From positions 1 to 33,905 of the forward strand of contig CAYTXG010000018.1 of the NCBI GenBank assembly GCA_964441025.1: a DNA stretch of 33,905 nt. Direction: 5' to 3'. This document shows, piece after piece, positions 15,567 to 23,559 of the stretch; within the stretch, counting starts at the first letter, position 1, and each line of letters opens with the position of its first letter. The notes beneath the pieces were generated by a model. That model saw only the letters and a program-made list of their open reading frames with translations. It had not been told where the DNA came from and did not search any database. The DNA is from JAAZIN01 sp964441025 (GTDB lineage: Bacteria > Bacillota > Dethiobacteria > DTU022). The position numbers and the translations under genes are program-made.

Positions 15567-15751
15567 GCGGGGGATAAAAGATACCCTGGAGAGAAAGAGC
15601 CTCTTCAGGCTATTTTATGACATGCAACATAATGGCGATTGACCTTATTTCAACGCCGGTTTAAAAAACCCTTTTTCGTGATGGAAGTTCCCAATATAGA
15701 AACTTTGCTGCTTGCAGTCAATTCAGGCCGGTATTGCGGGGTAGCAAATAA

Positions 15752-16192
15752 TTATACATCAACTACCTCTACGGGGTCCTTCACTTTCACGCGGCCGCTT
15801 TCGATCACTTTCCCAAATAGTCCCCGCTCCGCCAGCAGGCTGTAACCACGATATGAATAAGTATGCTGCTCAGCAGCGTCTTTTCCGATGGAGGTTATTT
15901 CAATTATAGCTTCACCTGCCCTGACCAGTGTCCCCACGCTCAGAACATTTTCCGGCAATCCGCTGACCAGCAGGTTCTCCGCAAAGCTGCCCGGCGCCGG
16001 TTTTTCACCCAGCTTTTCTATCAGCGGTTCTACAAATTGATCCAGTAAAATGCTCACCTGCTTATCACTCCTGCCGGCATGAGCATCGCCTACCAGGCCG
16101 AAACCTTCCTTCAAATAGCCCCGGCCCACGTTGCGCTTGGGAACACCGCGCTCATCAGAAAGACATACTGCAAAAATCCGCCCGCTACGCAT
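15752..16192 (-). CDS. MOSC-domain protein lacking the usual cysteine
   Basis: A 146-aa single-domain MOSC protein, as is common in Clostridia and often linked to molybdenum cofactor handling. Family landmarks: GLVGDAHAG (32-40), KQVSILL, PGSFAENLLVSGL, VGTLVRAGEAIIEITSIGK, GLFGKVIESGRVKVKDPVEV. After ITSIGK the family normally has ECH, with the Cys thought to carry sulfur; here it is DAA. Either this copy is inactive for sulfur transfer or it acts without it. ATG 16192 lies behind GGGGGG. No molybdenum genes are in the window. Confidence 0.8.
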   Translation of the reverse strand: MRSGRIFAVCLSDERGVPKRNVGRGYLKEGFGLVGDAHAGRSDKQVSILLDQFVEPLIEKLGEKPAPGSFAENLLVSGLPENVLSVGTLVRAGEAIIEITSIGKDAAEQHTYSYRGYSLLAERGLFGKVIESGRVKVKDPVEVVDV

Positions 16193-16296
16193 TTGCCAGC
16201 CCCCCAGTACACATATAAAAATGAAGACAGCTGCCGGTTAGACCTATTATACCAGCACCGCCTTCATTTTCAGCGCTCCTGCAGGAGGAATATATG

Positions 16297-16569
16297 CTAA
16301 TCATCGCCGCCCGGGCGGTCAATCTCGCTCAATCTTTCTTCGATAAGGCAAACCTGCTCCCGCAACAGCTCTGCTCGATGTTTAAGAACTGTTTGCTCGT
16401 CAGCCGGACTCCCCCGGTAAAAGCGGGGTTGCCGGAAACCATAAGCTCCAAACCTGCGCCCCGAAAAAACATTCTCGTATCCGGGCCGGCTGTATCCCAT
16501 ACAGTAGCCGGCGCCTCTCCCGCTGCGCGGTCCCCTACCCATGGGGCCGGTTCCATCGCCACCAGGCAT
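16297..16569 (-). CDS. DUF5320-family protein
   Basis: A 90-aa protein starting MPGGDGTGPMGRGPRSGRGA, the signature of DUF5320: a Gly/Pro/Arg-rich head with GYCMGY and a C-terminal amphipathic helix (LKHRAELLREQVCLIEERLS). Members are often found next to dinitrogenase iron-molybdenum cofactor biosynthesis (NifX/NifB-like) and Mrp/ApbC-type Fe-S genes. No function is established. ATG 16569 has GAAGGGAGGCGG upstream. Second gene of the DUF5320 pair, 46 bp after the first, behind a promoter with a metal-repressor-like palindrome. Confidence 0.75.
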   Translation of the reverse strand: MPGGDGTGPMGRGPRSGRGAGYCMGYSRPGYENVFSGRRFGAYGFRQPRFYRGSPADEQTVLKHRAELLREQVCLIEERLSEIDRPGGDD

Positions 16570-16615
16570 TTTACTCCGCCTCCCTTCGGTTAAGTAATGA
16601 CACTATAAACAGCAG

Positions 16616-16813
16616 TTACCACCATCTACAGCGGCGGCCGCGGCCCCGGCCAAAGCCAAAACCGAAGCGAGGCCGTCCGGCTCGCAGGGATCCCCGGCGC
16701 CCGACTGCCGGAGGATAACCTTCTCTTTCAGAGAGCGGCAAAGCGCAATAACCGCGTCCCCCTCCGGTCATCGGTCCGTCTCCCCTGGGCCCGGATCCAT
16801 CAAAACCTGGCAT
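16616..16813 (-). CDS. DUF5320-family protein, short form
   Basis: A 65-aa paralogue of the preceding entry: MPGFDGSGPRGDGPMTGGGR, then GYCALP, then a Gly/Arg/Phe-rich tail ending RCRWW. It lacks the C-terminal helix of its neighbour. I start at ATG 16813 because AAAGGGGTG lies 7 bases ahead and because the family starts MPGFDGTGP; an in-frame GTG at 16822 is too close to that site. First gene of the pair. Confidence 0.7.
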   Translation of the reverse strand: MPGFDGSGPRGDGPMTGGGRGYCALPLSEREGYPPAVGRRGSLRAGRPRFGFGFGRGRGRRCRWW

Positions 16814-16844
16814 TGAAGACACCCCTTTCGTCTGGAGTTAACAA

Positions 16845-16862
16845 TGTTAGGCTCACCTAACA
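16845..16862 (-). promoter_or_regulatory. DtxR-like operator of the DUF5320 genes
   Basis: Perfect inverted repeat TGTTAGG-(4)-CCTAACA. Its core TTAGGTGAGCCTAA on the minus strand closely resembles half-sites of DtxR/IdeR-type iron repressor boxes (TTAGGTTAGCCTAA). It sits directly at and after the predicted transcription start, a position suited to repression. Confidence 0.5.
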
Positions 16863-16874
16863 CCTTATGATCAT

Positions 16875-16903
16875 ACTTTACCCCAGGTGAAACCTTTTGT
16901 CAA
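16875..16903 (-). promoter_or_regulatory. Promoter of the DUF5320 pair
   Basis: On the minus strand TTGACA (16898-16903), 17-bp spacer, TAAAGT (16875-16880). The -35 is perfect and the -10 moderate. The start site would be about 16868, directly before the palindrome. Confidence 0.6.
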
Positions 16904-16940
16904 CACACACCGCGGCACTTATTTGCAGCACCTGTCGTGA

Positions 16941-18062
16941 TCACATGCCGCCAATCCATCCTGATTCATCAAGCGGTTTGGCCTGAGCCCGCCTCTTATC
17001 GCGGCGCTGCAGCATCAAATCTACAAAAGCCTCCAACCTGGTTTCCGCACCGGTGCGGCCCGTCTGCTCGTCAATGAACAGGGTGAGCACTGGAATATCG
17101 TACTCCCTGCTTAAATGAGGCACCAGACTTTTAGCCACAATCTCCGGAATGCAGGTAAAGGGAGCCAGCTGGACCACCCCGTCATACCCCTTCCGGGAAT
17201 AGCGAATCACATCGCCAACGCTGTTCTGGCCGTGGCCCCCGATGAGCTGGGGCAGATAGGGCCGGGCCAAATTTTTGCTGCGTAAATCACCCCTGGTAGA
17301 TAGAACATCATGCTTTGTGTAGTTGGTCAGGTAGATGCTCCGCCGCACCTTTGCGCCCATCTCCCCCAGGGTTTCCTCAACATAAAGGTTGGCAAAAGGC
17401 TCCAGCTGCACGTAGATCTCCCCAACTATGCCCACCTTCAGGGGATCTGCCCCCCTGTCCAGGGGAACTCTGTTCAGCTCTTGCAGCGCAGCTTCCCGGG
17501 CCTCTGAAATTTCCGGTAAACCCCTGGCGCTGTCCAGGTAAGCCGCCCCCCTGTCAAAGGCCCGGGAGGTATCCCCCTTATGCAGCTCGCGGGGCCGGGT
17601 ATCCTGCGCCAGCTGCTCCAGCTCATCAAGGGCTGCAAGTTTGGCCCAGGCCCTCCTGATGATCCCAAACAGATCAAACCAGGAGCTGGGCCCTTTTAGC
17701 AGCTTCAGTTTCCGGATAAAGTCTGCAGGTTTTTTCAGCGGGGGCCAGAAAAAGATCAATCGGGGATCATAACCCAGATCATTTAAAATTCGGCGGTGGA
17801 GCTCTCCGTAAAAACCGGCGCGGCACGGCCCGTAGCCGCCACCGCTGACAATGGTGTCGGCTCCCCGGTCCAGCCCCTCCAGGTATGTGCCCAGGCAGAT
17901 CTTGAAGGGAATGCAGGCGAATTCGGGGGAGTGCCTCGCTCCCAGGGCCAGGGTCCGGCGGGTCGGGCGGTGCGGGATCACCGGTTCCTGCCCCATCTCT
18001 GCGATCAGCTGCGCAGCCACCATGGTCAGTGTTCCCATATGGGGGTAGGTAATCTGCATCAT
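16941..18062 (-). CDS. 2-hydroxyacyl-CoA dehydratase-superfamily protein (COG3581 type)
   Basis: A 373-aa protein of the COG3581 type, distantly related to the HgdB/BcrC subunits of 2-hydroxyacyl-CoA dehydratases and benzoyl-CoA reductases. Typical text: ITYPHMGTLTMVA, LALGARHSPEFACIPFKICL and GGGYGPCRAGFYGE (candidate Fe-S ligands at the two Cys positions near 55 and 80), and FTCIPEIVAKSL. The end, TLFIDEQTGRTGAETRLEAF, is mirrored in the DUF2229 partner at 19083. Its ATG overlaps the activase stop by 4 bases. Third gene of the DUF2229-activase-COG3581 operon. The reaction is not known for this family. Confidence 0.75.
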   Translation of the reverse strand: MMQITYPHMGTLTMVAAQLIAEMGQEPVIPHRPTRRTLALGARHSPEFACIPFKICLGTYLEGLDRGADTIVSGGGYGPCRAGFYGELHRRILNDLGYDPRLIFFWPPLKKPADFIRKLKLLKGPSSWFDLFGIIRRAWAKLAALDELEQLAQDTRPRELHKGDTSRAFDRGAAYLDSARGLPEISEAREAALQELNRVPLDRGADPLKVGIVGEIYVQLEPFANLYVEETLGEMGAKVRRSIYLTNYTKHDVLSTRGDLRSKNLARPYLPQLIGGHGQNSVGDVIRYSRKGYDGVVQLAPFTCIPEIVAKSLVPHLSREYDIPVLTLFIDEQTGRTGAETRLEAFVDLMLQRRDKRRAQAKPLDESGWIGGM

Positions 18063-19078
18063 GCTCTGCCTTTCACCTCAGCTTGCGGAAAAGAATGCGT
18101 TTCGCGGGGGGGAGCCTCCTCCTCCAGGTTGTCCCATTTTCCGCAGCGGCTGCCCCATCTGGCCAGCAGTTTACCCTCCAGGGAGATATTAACAATCTCG
18201 CAGATATTTGGACAGCCCCGGCATTCAAAACTGCTGGTCTCATAATTGGACTTGCTCAGGGCAAAGCCCCGGAAATTCGTTCCCTGTTTTTTCATGGCCG
18301 CCTGTTTTGAAATCAAGGCCGCCCCCAACGCGCCCATCACGGCATAGTGGGAGGGGACTATCACTTCCTGCTGCAAAGCTTTTTCAAAGGAGGCCTTGAT
18401 TCCCACATTGGCGGCCACACCGCCCTGAAAGACAATGGGGGGCTGGATATCCTTCCCCTTCCCCACATTGTTCAGATAATTCCGGACCAGGGCATCGCAG
18501 AGCCCGGCGATAATATCTTCAGTGGAATGGCCAACCTGCTGCTTGTGCACCATATCCGATTCGGCAAATACGGAGCAGCGCCCGGCTATATGGACCGGAT
18601 GTCTGCTTTTCAGAGCCAGTTCGCCAAACTTCTCGATGGGTATGTTCAGCCTTGCCGCCTGGTGATCCAGAAAGGAGCCGGTCCCGGCGGCACATACGGT
18701 ATTCATTGCAAAATCTGCCACAACGCCGTGCCTCAATATAATGATCTTGGAGTCCTGCCCCCCCAGCTCCAGCACAGTCTGCACTCCCGGCGCCACCAGA
18801 TTCGCGGCTACGGCATGCGCAGTGATCTCATTTTTAACCACATCCGCCCCCACCACCACCCCGGTCAGATGTCGGGCGCTGCCGGTGGTGCCCACGCCCC
18901 GGATCTGCACCGGGAAACCGTTCAGCTTCTCCCCGATCTCCCTGAGCCCCTCCTGAACCACCCGAATCGGCTCACCGCGGGTCCGCAGGTACAATGATAC
19001 GACAATTTCATTTTTCGCATTGATCAGGACCAGGTTGGTGCTGACCGATCCCACATCTATACCCAGATAACCCTCCAT
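18059..19078 (-). CDS. Acyl-CoA dehydratase activase (HgdC/BcrA-type ASKHA ATPase)
   Basis: A 339-aa ATPase of the kind that uses ATP hydrolysis to push low-potential electrons onto a dehydratase or reductase. LGIDVGSVSTNLVLI at the start is the ASKHA phosphate-1 loop, and VLELGGQDSKI the second. Cys129 in NTVCAAGTGSFLD and Cys168 in GRCSVFAESDMV match the ligands of the dimer-bridging [4Fe-4S] cluster of HgdC (Cys127, Cys166). A C-terminal extension adds ECRGCPNICEI and SRCGKW, perhaps a further cluster. ATG 19078 is chosen over the longer frame to 19180 because the protein family starts MxGYLGIDVGS. It lies 4 bp after the DUF2229 gene. Confidence 0.9.
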   Translation of the reverse strand: MEGYLGIDVGSVSTNLVLINAKNEIVVSLYLRTRGEPIRVVQEGLREIGEKLNGFPVQIRGVGTTGSARHLTGVVVGADVVKNEITAHAVAANLVAPGVQTVLELGGQDSKIIILRHGVVADFAMNTVCAAGTGSFLDHQAARLNIPIEKFGELALKSRHPVHIAGRCSVFAESDMVHKQQVGHSTEDIIAGLCDALVRNYLNNVGKGKDIQPPIVFQGGVAANVGIKASFEKALQQEVIVPSHYAVMGALGAALISKQAAMKKQGTNFRGFALSKSNYETSSFECRGCPNICEIVNISLEGKLLARWGSRCGKWDNLEEEAPPRETHSFPQAEVKGRA

Positions 19079-19082
19079 CGGC

Positions 19083-20204
19083 TTAATCCGTCCCCTTCCC
19101 CAAATACTCTCTTTTAGCCAGCAGCATATCCACAAAAGCCTCCAGACGGGTGTGCATCCCGCCCTCACCGGTATGCTCATCTATGGTCAGGGTTAAAAAT
19201 GGAACTTTTCTTTGTTTGGCCTCAAGCTCCACAAATTTATCGACCATGGCATCGGGGCCGCAGCCAAAAGCGGTCACGTGAATGATCCCGTCAACCCTCC
19301 CGGGTTTCCCCAGATAGTACAGGCTGCTCCAGGCCACCCTGTTGCTGTAGTGCCAGAAGAAGTTTTGCGGCAGCACCTTCGACATACCGCGGAGCTGCCG
19401 GTGGGGGACCCTTTCCGGCGTAACCGGTTCCACCCCCATATCCTCCAGCCTCCGGCAGAGATCTGAGCTGACAAAGGGATCATAGAGAACATAGGGATAA
19501 CCGAGCAGCGCTACGCGCAGCCCCTTGCCCGGGCTGTCCCCGGCCTGTGTGGCATCATCGGGAAGACCCGCGGCGGCGCCCTGTTTTTCCTCCAGGCGCT
19601 GCATGGCCGCTAGCGGGGGCATCCCTGCAAACAGCAGTCGCTCATAGCTTCGCTGTCTTTGGCAGGCCCGGTAAGCCGCAGCGGGCAAGCTGAACTCCGG
19701 TTTGATCTGCAGCTGGCGGGCCACGTCTTTAAAAAACGGAAGAACCCAGTTACGAAACCGCGTCGCTTCGACCCGGGCATCGATCACCGGGGGCAGCTTG
19801 GCCCCCGAAAAACGGACCATATCGGGCAAACCCAAAAATTTAGGGCAAAAAACGGCCCTGCCGTCAACGCTGACCATCCGGGGAATAAACAGGAAGTCAA
19901 CGCGATCTTTCAAGTCGCTGACATGGCCGTGCAGGATCTTGATGGGGATGCAGGCATCGGTCACGGTATCCCTGACCCCCCATTCAAGGATCTCCCTGTT
20001 GGTGGGGCGGGAGAGAAGCGTCTTCACACCCAGTTCTTCCAGGAAGGTTTTCCACAGGGGGTAGTACGTGTGAAAAGCCAAGGTTTTCGGAATGCCCACA
20101 ATCACAAGAGGTTCACCTTGCATCGCAGAGTAATTAGGGAGATATTCCAGATGTCGAAAATACCCCTCGATGGTAATTCTACATTTTATATGAAAACCCT
20201 TCAT
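19083..20204 (-). CDS. DUF2229-type (COG3580) activase partner
   Basis: A 373-aa protein of the DUF2229 family. The conserved part begins near residue 33: VIVGIPKTLAFHTYYPLWKT, then DACIPIKILHGHV, FIPRMVSVDGRAVFCPKFLG and FGCGPDAMVDKFVELE. The Cys in ACIP, FCPK and GCGP are candidate Fe-S ligands. The end TLTIDEHTGEGGMHTRLEAF repeats the motif of the COG3581 partner, so the two share an ancestral domain. The family norm starts at MQGEPLVIVG (ATG 20123), but ATG 20204 overlaps the stop of the remnant upstream (TGATG), so both starts are open. First gene of the operon. Confidence 0.78.
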   Translation of the reverse strand: MKGFHIKCRITIEGYFRHLEYLPNYSAMQGEPLVIVGIPKTLAFHTYYPLWKTFLEELGVKTLLSRPTNREILEWGVRDTVTDACIPIKILHGHVSDLKDRVDFLFIPRMVSVDGRAVFCPKFLGLPDMVRFSGAKLPPVIDARVEATRFRNWVLPFFKDVARQLQIKPEFSLPAAAYRACQRQRSYERLLFAGMPPLAAMQRLEEKQGAAAGLPDDATQAGDSPGKGLRVALLGYPYVLYDPFVSSDLCRRLEDMGVEPVTPERVPHRQLRGMSKVLPQNFFWHYSNRVAWSSLYYLGKPGRVDGIIHVTAFGCGPDAMVDKFVELEAKQRKVPFLTLTIDEHTGEGGMHTRLEAFVDMLLAKREYLGKGTD

Positions 20205-20395
20205 CAGCAGGCGAGGATAAGATGAGCCCGAAAGGCAGACTCGTGGGTTCGGGGCTGTCTGATGCCCGCCGGCATGAGCGGCAGGGGGGCGCCCTGCACC
20301 CCGGGGATCTTTTTCACCGCAGCATCATCAAAGGCGCCTACGGCAACAGCGGCCGGCTGCAGCGTGAACCGCCCCCGCCCGCTTTGTGGGTCAAT
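20204..20395 (-). pseudogene. C-terminal remnant of a nitroreductase (SagB-type)
   Basis: Directly after the ecfA stop, the same frame continues for 63 codons with AVAVGAFDDAAVKKIPGVQG and APLPLMPAG. This matches the end of SagB/McbC-type nitroreductases (pattern VGAFDDxAVxxxLGLxxxxxPLxLxPVG). No N-terminal part exists. Its TGA overlaps the ATG at 20204. It occupies the whole gap between the ECF operon and the DUF2229 gene. Confidence 0.5.
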
Positions 20396-21229
20396 TTAAC
20401 CGCTCTTTCTTTTGAAATCCACAAATTCCTCCACCGTCAAAAAGGTACGATCATACCCCAGTTTTGCACACAGCTGGGTAACATGGGGTGTATCCAGCCC
20501 TGCGGCTGTCAGCAGCTCTTTTTGCGCAAACACTTCCCTGGTGCTGCCGTCAAGTACGACCTGTCCCTCATTAAAGACGACGGCCCGTTCAAAGGTCTCC
20601 GCCACAAAATCCATATCATGCATGATGGTCAACACAAGTTTGCCTTTTCCAACCAGTTCCTTCATTATGCATTTGATCATCTCTTTACCCCGGTGATCCT
20701 GGGCAATAGTCGGCTCATCAAATATGACAATCTCTGTTTCCATGGCCAGGATCGATGCAATGGCAATGAGTTTACGATCGGACAGGGGCAGATCATAGGG
20801 GTTTTCCTCCAGTTTGCTCTCCAGTCCAACGGTTTTCAGGGCGCTCAGCGCGTGGTCCCTGGCCCTTTCTTTCTCTTTCATGATATTAAGCGGTCCGAAC
20901 ATTACCTCATCCAGCACATTGCTTTTAAAAATCTGATCGTTCGGGTTCTGGAAAATCAACCCGATATGGCGGGAGAGCTCTGCTGCCGTGGTGTCCCTGG
21001 TATTGATCCCCTTGATATAAATCTCCCCGATGCCAGGCTTAAGAAGCCCTTTCAACAGCTTGACAAATGTGGTTTTGCCGGCACCGTTTTGCCCAATTAT
21101 CGCCGTTGACCGCCCGTCAAAGTCAAGACTAATCCCCCTCAGCACTTCTTCCTCTTCATTATAAGCAAAATGCAAGTCCTGCACCGATATGCTAGCGCCC
21201 AAGGTTTGCCACCGCCGCGAAGGCTTCAT
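20396..21229 (-). CDS. ecfA2: ECF transporter ATPase EcfA (second copy) with altered signature
   Basis: A 277-aa ATP-binding subunit. Walker A is GQNGAGKT, the Q-loop FQNPNDQIF, and Walker B IVIFDEPT, with a switch His in TIMHDMD. The ABC signature LSGGQ is replaced by LSDRK (PLSDRKLIAIASI), so one of the two composite ATP sites in the A1-A2 dimer is probably impaired. The frame from ATG 21229 overlaps the first ATPase gene by 38 bp; a TTG at 21202 (LGASISVQDLHF) would fit family starts better but lacks a clear site. Last intact gene of the Udp-EcfSTAA operon. Confidence 0.88.
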   Translation of the reverse strand: MKPSRRWQTLGASISVQDLHFAYNEEEEVLRGISLDFDGRSTAIIGQNGAGKTTFVKLLKGLLKPGIGEIYIKGINTRDTTAAELSRHIGLIFQNPNDQIFKSNVLDEVMFGPLNIMKEKERARDHALSALKTVGLESKLEENPYDLPLSDRKLIAIASILAMETEIVIFDEPTIAQDHRGKEMIKCIMKELVGKGKLVLTIMHDMDFVAETFERAVVFNEGQVVLDGSTREVFAQKELLTAAGLDTPHVTQLCAKLGYDRTFLTVEEFVDFKRKSG

Positions 21230-22037
21230 CCAATGTCACAGGATAGAGCCCGGTACTTTTATCTCTAATGTTCAGCTCTTTGCAGATCCTGGTAAAGGCC
21301 GGCGCAGCTACACCGTACTGCTCCAGATCAGGCCTGGAAAATATCCTGTTCGGAATGTCAAAATCCACCAGCTCCCCGCTGCTGAGAAGCGCTACCCTGT
21401 CGGCATAACCTGCAACTTTTTCGATTTTCTGCTCCACCATCAGCAGGGTCATGCCCTCGTTTCTCAGGTTCTCCACAGCCCTGAACACCTCTTCCGAACC
21501 CCGGGGATCCAGCTGGGAGGTGGGCTCGTCGAGCACTATTATCCGCGGTTTCATGGCAATGATGCTCGCAATGGCCAGCCTCTGCATCTGACCGCCTGAA
21601 AGATCAAAGGGATTTCTGTCCCTGTACTTGTAGATATCCAAGAGATTCAACGAGTAGTCGATCCTGTCGATCATCTCGCCGCGCTCAAGTCCCATATTTT
21701 CAAGCCCGAAGGCAATTTCATCGTAGACCGTGAGTTTGGAGCCTGTGATCTGGGTAAAGGGATTTTGAAAGACAATCCCCACTTTAAGCGCCAGTTCGCT
21801 GATCTCGCCCGTTAAAACCTCCTGCCCATCAACAACAACCCTGCCGCCGTAGGCGCCCTGGTATAAATGGGGTACAAGCCCGACCATGGCCTGGCACAGC
21901 GTTGACTTCCCGGCGCCGTTTGGACCGATCACGCCGACAAATTCGCCCTCTTCCACTTCAAAGGAAATACCCTTCAAAGCCAGTTCTTCCGCAGCCGGAT
22001 ACCTGTATTTCAAGTTTTCGACAATGATTTTCTTCAT
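21192..22037 (-). CDS. ecfA1: ECF transporter ATPase EcfA (first copy)
   Basis: A 281-aa ATP-binding subunit of an energy-coupling factor transporter, working as a dimer with the second ATPase under the EcfT scaffold. Walker A is GPNGAGKS, Q-loop FQNPFTQI, signature DLSGGQMQRLAIAS intact, Walker B IIVLDEPTSQLDP, and the switch region VEQKIE. ATG 22037 is chosen: GAGGTTGG lies ahead and the ATG overlaps the ecfT stop as ATGA. The longer frame to 22088 is upstream read-through. Confidence 0.93.
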   Translation of the reverse strand: MKKIIVENLKYRYPAAEELALKGISFEVEEGEFVGVIGPNGAGKSTLCQAMVGLVPHLYQGAYGGRVVVDGQEVLTGEISELALKVGIVFQNPFTQITGSKLTVYDEIAFGLENMGLERGEMIDRIDYSLNLLDIYKYRDRNPFDLSGGQMQRLAIASIIAMKPRIIVLDEPTSQLDPRGSEEVFRAVENLRNEGMTLLMVEQKIEKVAGYADRVALLSSGELVDFDIPNRIFSRPDLEQYGVAAPAFTRICKELNIRDKSTGLYPVTLDEAFAAVANLGR

Positions 22038-22801
22038 ACTGCCAACCTCAACACCAGGGCCAAAACCATTAAAACAACCAGCCCCCACTGGATAAATTTA
22101 TGATAAGGCTTTCTAATCTCCTCACTGAGAAAGCTCTTTTTCACCCTGGCGCTGAAGCCCCTTACCTCCAGCGCCATCGACCTCTCCCTGGTCTGGCTCA
22201 GCGAGCTCATCACAACAGGCCCGATGAGCGGGAAAAAAGCTTTCACCCGCACCGCCAGGCTGCCCTCTGTCTCCAATCCCCTGGATCTCTGGGCATCAGT
22301 AATGGTGCCCACAGTGTTTTGCATCTGGGGGATTATCTGCAAAACAGAGCTCAACACGTAACCTATCCTAGGCGAAAGCCCTCTTCGGACCAGGGTTTCA
22401 AACAAATCCGAGGCTTTTGTAGTCAGGATCAGAATAGCAAAGGCCAGCATGATGTTGATCACCCTGAGGCTGACCCCCAAAGCGTAATAAAAGCCTTCCT
22501 TGTAAAAAATCAGCGAGCCCAACCCGAACAGGGGCGTCACATTGCCCGCCTTGAACAAACCCTGAATAACCAGAATGGTAAGAAGGACAAATACAATGAC
22601 GCTGATCAAGGGTATTACTTTCTTGAGAATCCTGCCCAGCAAAAGCACCACTATGCTCGCCAGCAGGACCATTAGCGCTGTTGTCAAAACGGGCAGAATA
22701 ATTGGGATGGCTACAGCTGCAAGGATGTACAGCAGTTTGCTGATGGGATCAACCCTGTGCACCAGAGAATCATGCTCCACATAAAGGCTCAACGTTTCCA
22801 A
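22034..22801 (-). CDS. ecfT: ECF transporter transmembrane component EcfT
   Basis: The scaffold subunit joining the ATPases to the substrate-binding S component, about 255 aa from TTG 22801. It has five to six hydrophobic segments (LLYILAAVAIPIILPVL, LISVIVFVLLTILVI, VINIMLAFAILIL and GLVVLMVLALVLRL among them). The two coupling-helix Arg motifs typical of CbiQ/EcfT are present: AQRSRGLE and ALEVRGFS. TTG 22801 is preferred, with GGGGACAGGG ahead of it, because the longer frame to 22891 would overlap the S-component gene. A GC-rich hairpin (GGGAG...CTCCC) lies in the 58-bp gap between S and T. Confidence 0.88.
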   Translation of the reverse strand: METLSLYVEHDSLVHRVDPISKLLYILAAVAIPIILPVLTTALMVLLASIVVLLLGRILKKVIPLISVIVFVLLTILVIQGLFKAGNVTPLFGLGSLIFYKEGFYYALGVSLRVINIMLAFAILILTTKASDLFETLVRRGLSPRIGYVLSSVLQIIPQMQNTVGTITDAQRSRGLETEGSLAVRVKAFFPLIGPVVMSSLSQTRERSMALEVRGFSARVKKSFLSEEIRKPYHKFIQWGLVVLMVLALVLRLAV

Positions 22802-22859
22802 TTTGCCCTGTCCCCTAAAGAGGGAGACCGCCCGGCGGCCTCCCCTTTTAGTAATAATA

Positions 22860-23462
22860 CTACAGTTTTTCGATCTCTTTTTCACCGCCAAAGAGGCTGA
22901 TCAGTCCTTTGGGCAAGCCTTTAAAAATTGCAAAGGCGACAACTATGGTGGCAACCTTGTCGGGTATGTCCACCACTATTTCGTCAAGGAAAGAGGCCAG
23001 CCAAACCGGATAGCTGTGCGCCAGCAGGTAGGCGTACAGCGCATCACCCCATACGTTTCCTGTTTGCCCGCCCCAGAAGCCGATATTGATTGGCGTTGAT
23101 ACCACGGCAGCCACCAGGCCTACCACCAGGCCCATGACAATAGCCTTCCACAGGCTTGAAATCCAGCCCTTGTAGGCCATAATGCCCACCGTTAAACCTA
23201 TGGCCACACTTGTAATGGCATAGACAAAAGATATTGGCGATACTGTTAACCCATAAATGATATTATTGATTGCTCCTGACAGCGCACCCACGATCGGGCC
23301 TGCCAACATGCTTGCCAATGCTGTTCCGATAGAATCAAGCCACAGCGGCAACCGCAACAGCTCGGCAAAAAATTTCCCAATATAGTTGATGCCGATGGCC
23401 ACGGGGATAAGAACCAGTGAAGCAGTTGATAACTTTAACGACCACATGCCCTGTTTTTTCAT
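22860..23462 (-). CDS. ECF transporter substrate-binding (S) component
   Basis: A 200-aa membrane protein with about six hydrophobic segments and a short N-terminal helix after MKKQGMWSLK, in the pattern of ECF-type S components (LPLWLDSIGTALASMLAGPI followed by VGALSGAINNIIYGL). S components define the substrate; this sequence alone does not. The operon partner, a uridine-phosphorylase-type enzyme, suggests a nucleoside. ATG 23462 has GAAAGGAG at the right distance. The 97-bp gap to the phosphorylase gene is purine-rich on this strand and holds no clear signal. Confidence 0.8.
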   Translation of the reverse strand: MKKQGMWSLKLSTASLVLIPVAIGINYIGKFFAELLRLPLWLDSIGTALASMLAGPIVGALSGAINNIIYGLTVSPISFVYAITSVAIGLTVGIMAYKGWISSLWKAIVMGLVVGLVAAVVSTPINIGFWGGQTGNVWGDALYAYLLAHSYPVWLASFLDEIVVDIPDKVATIVVAFAIFKGLPKGLISLFGGEKEIEKL

Positions 23463-23559
23463 CTTTTTTCTCCTTTCTCAAATACTTACCCGCTCCCGCT
23501 TGCATCAGTTTTCTACCCCCTTGCTCACCCCCCCCATTACCGGATTCACAGAGCCGCCT

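Noticed and set aside
16294..16593. A plus-strand frame of 99 codons with a perfect GGAGGA site before its ATG
   Set aside because: It lies exactly antisense to the DUF5320 gene, which has family homology and its own site. The plus-strand protein is Pro/Ala-rich with no recognisable motif.
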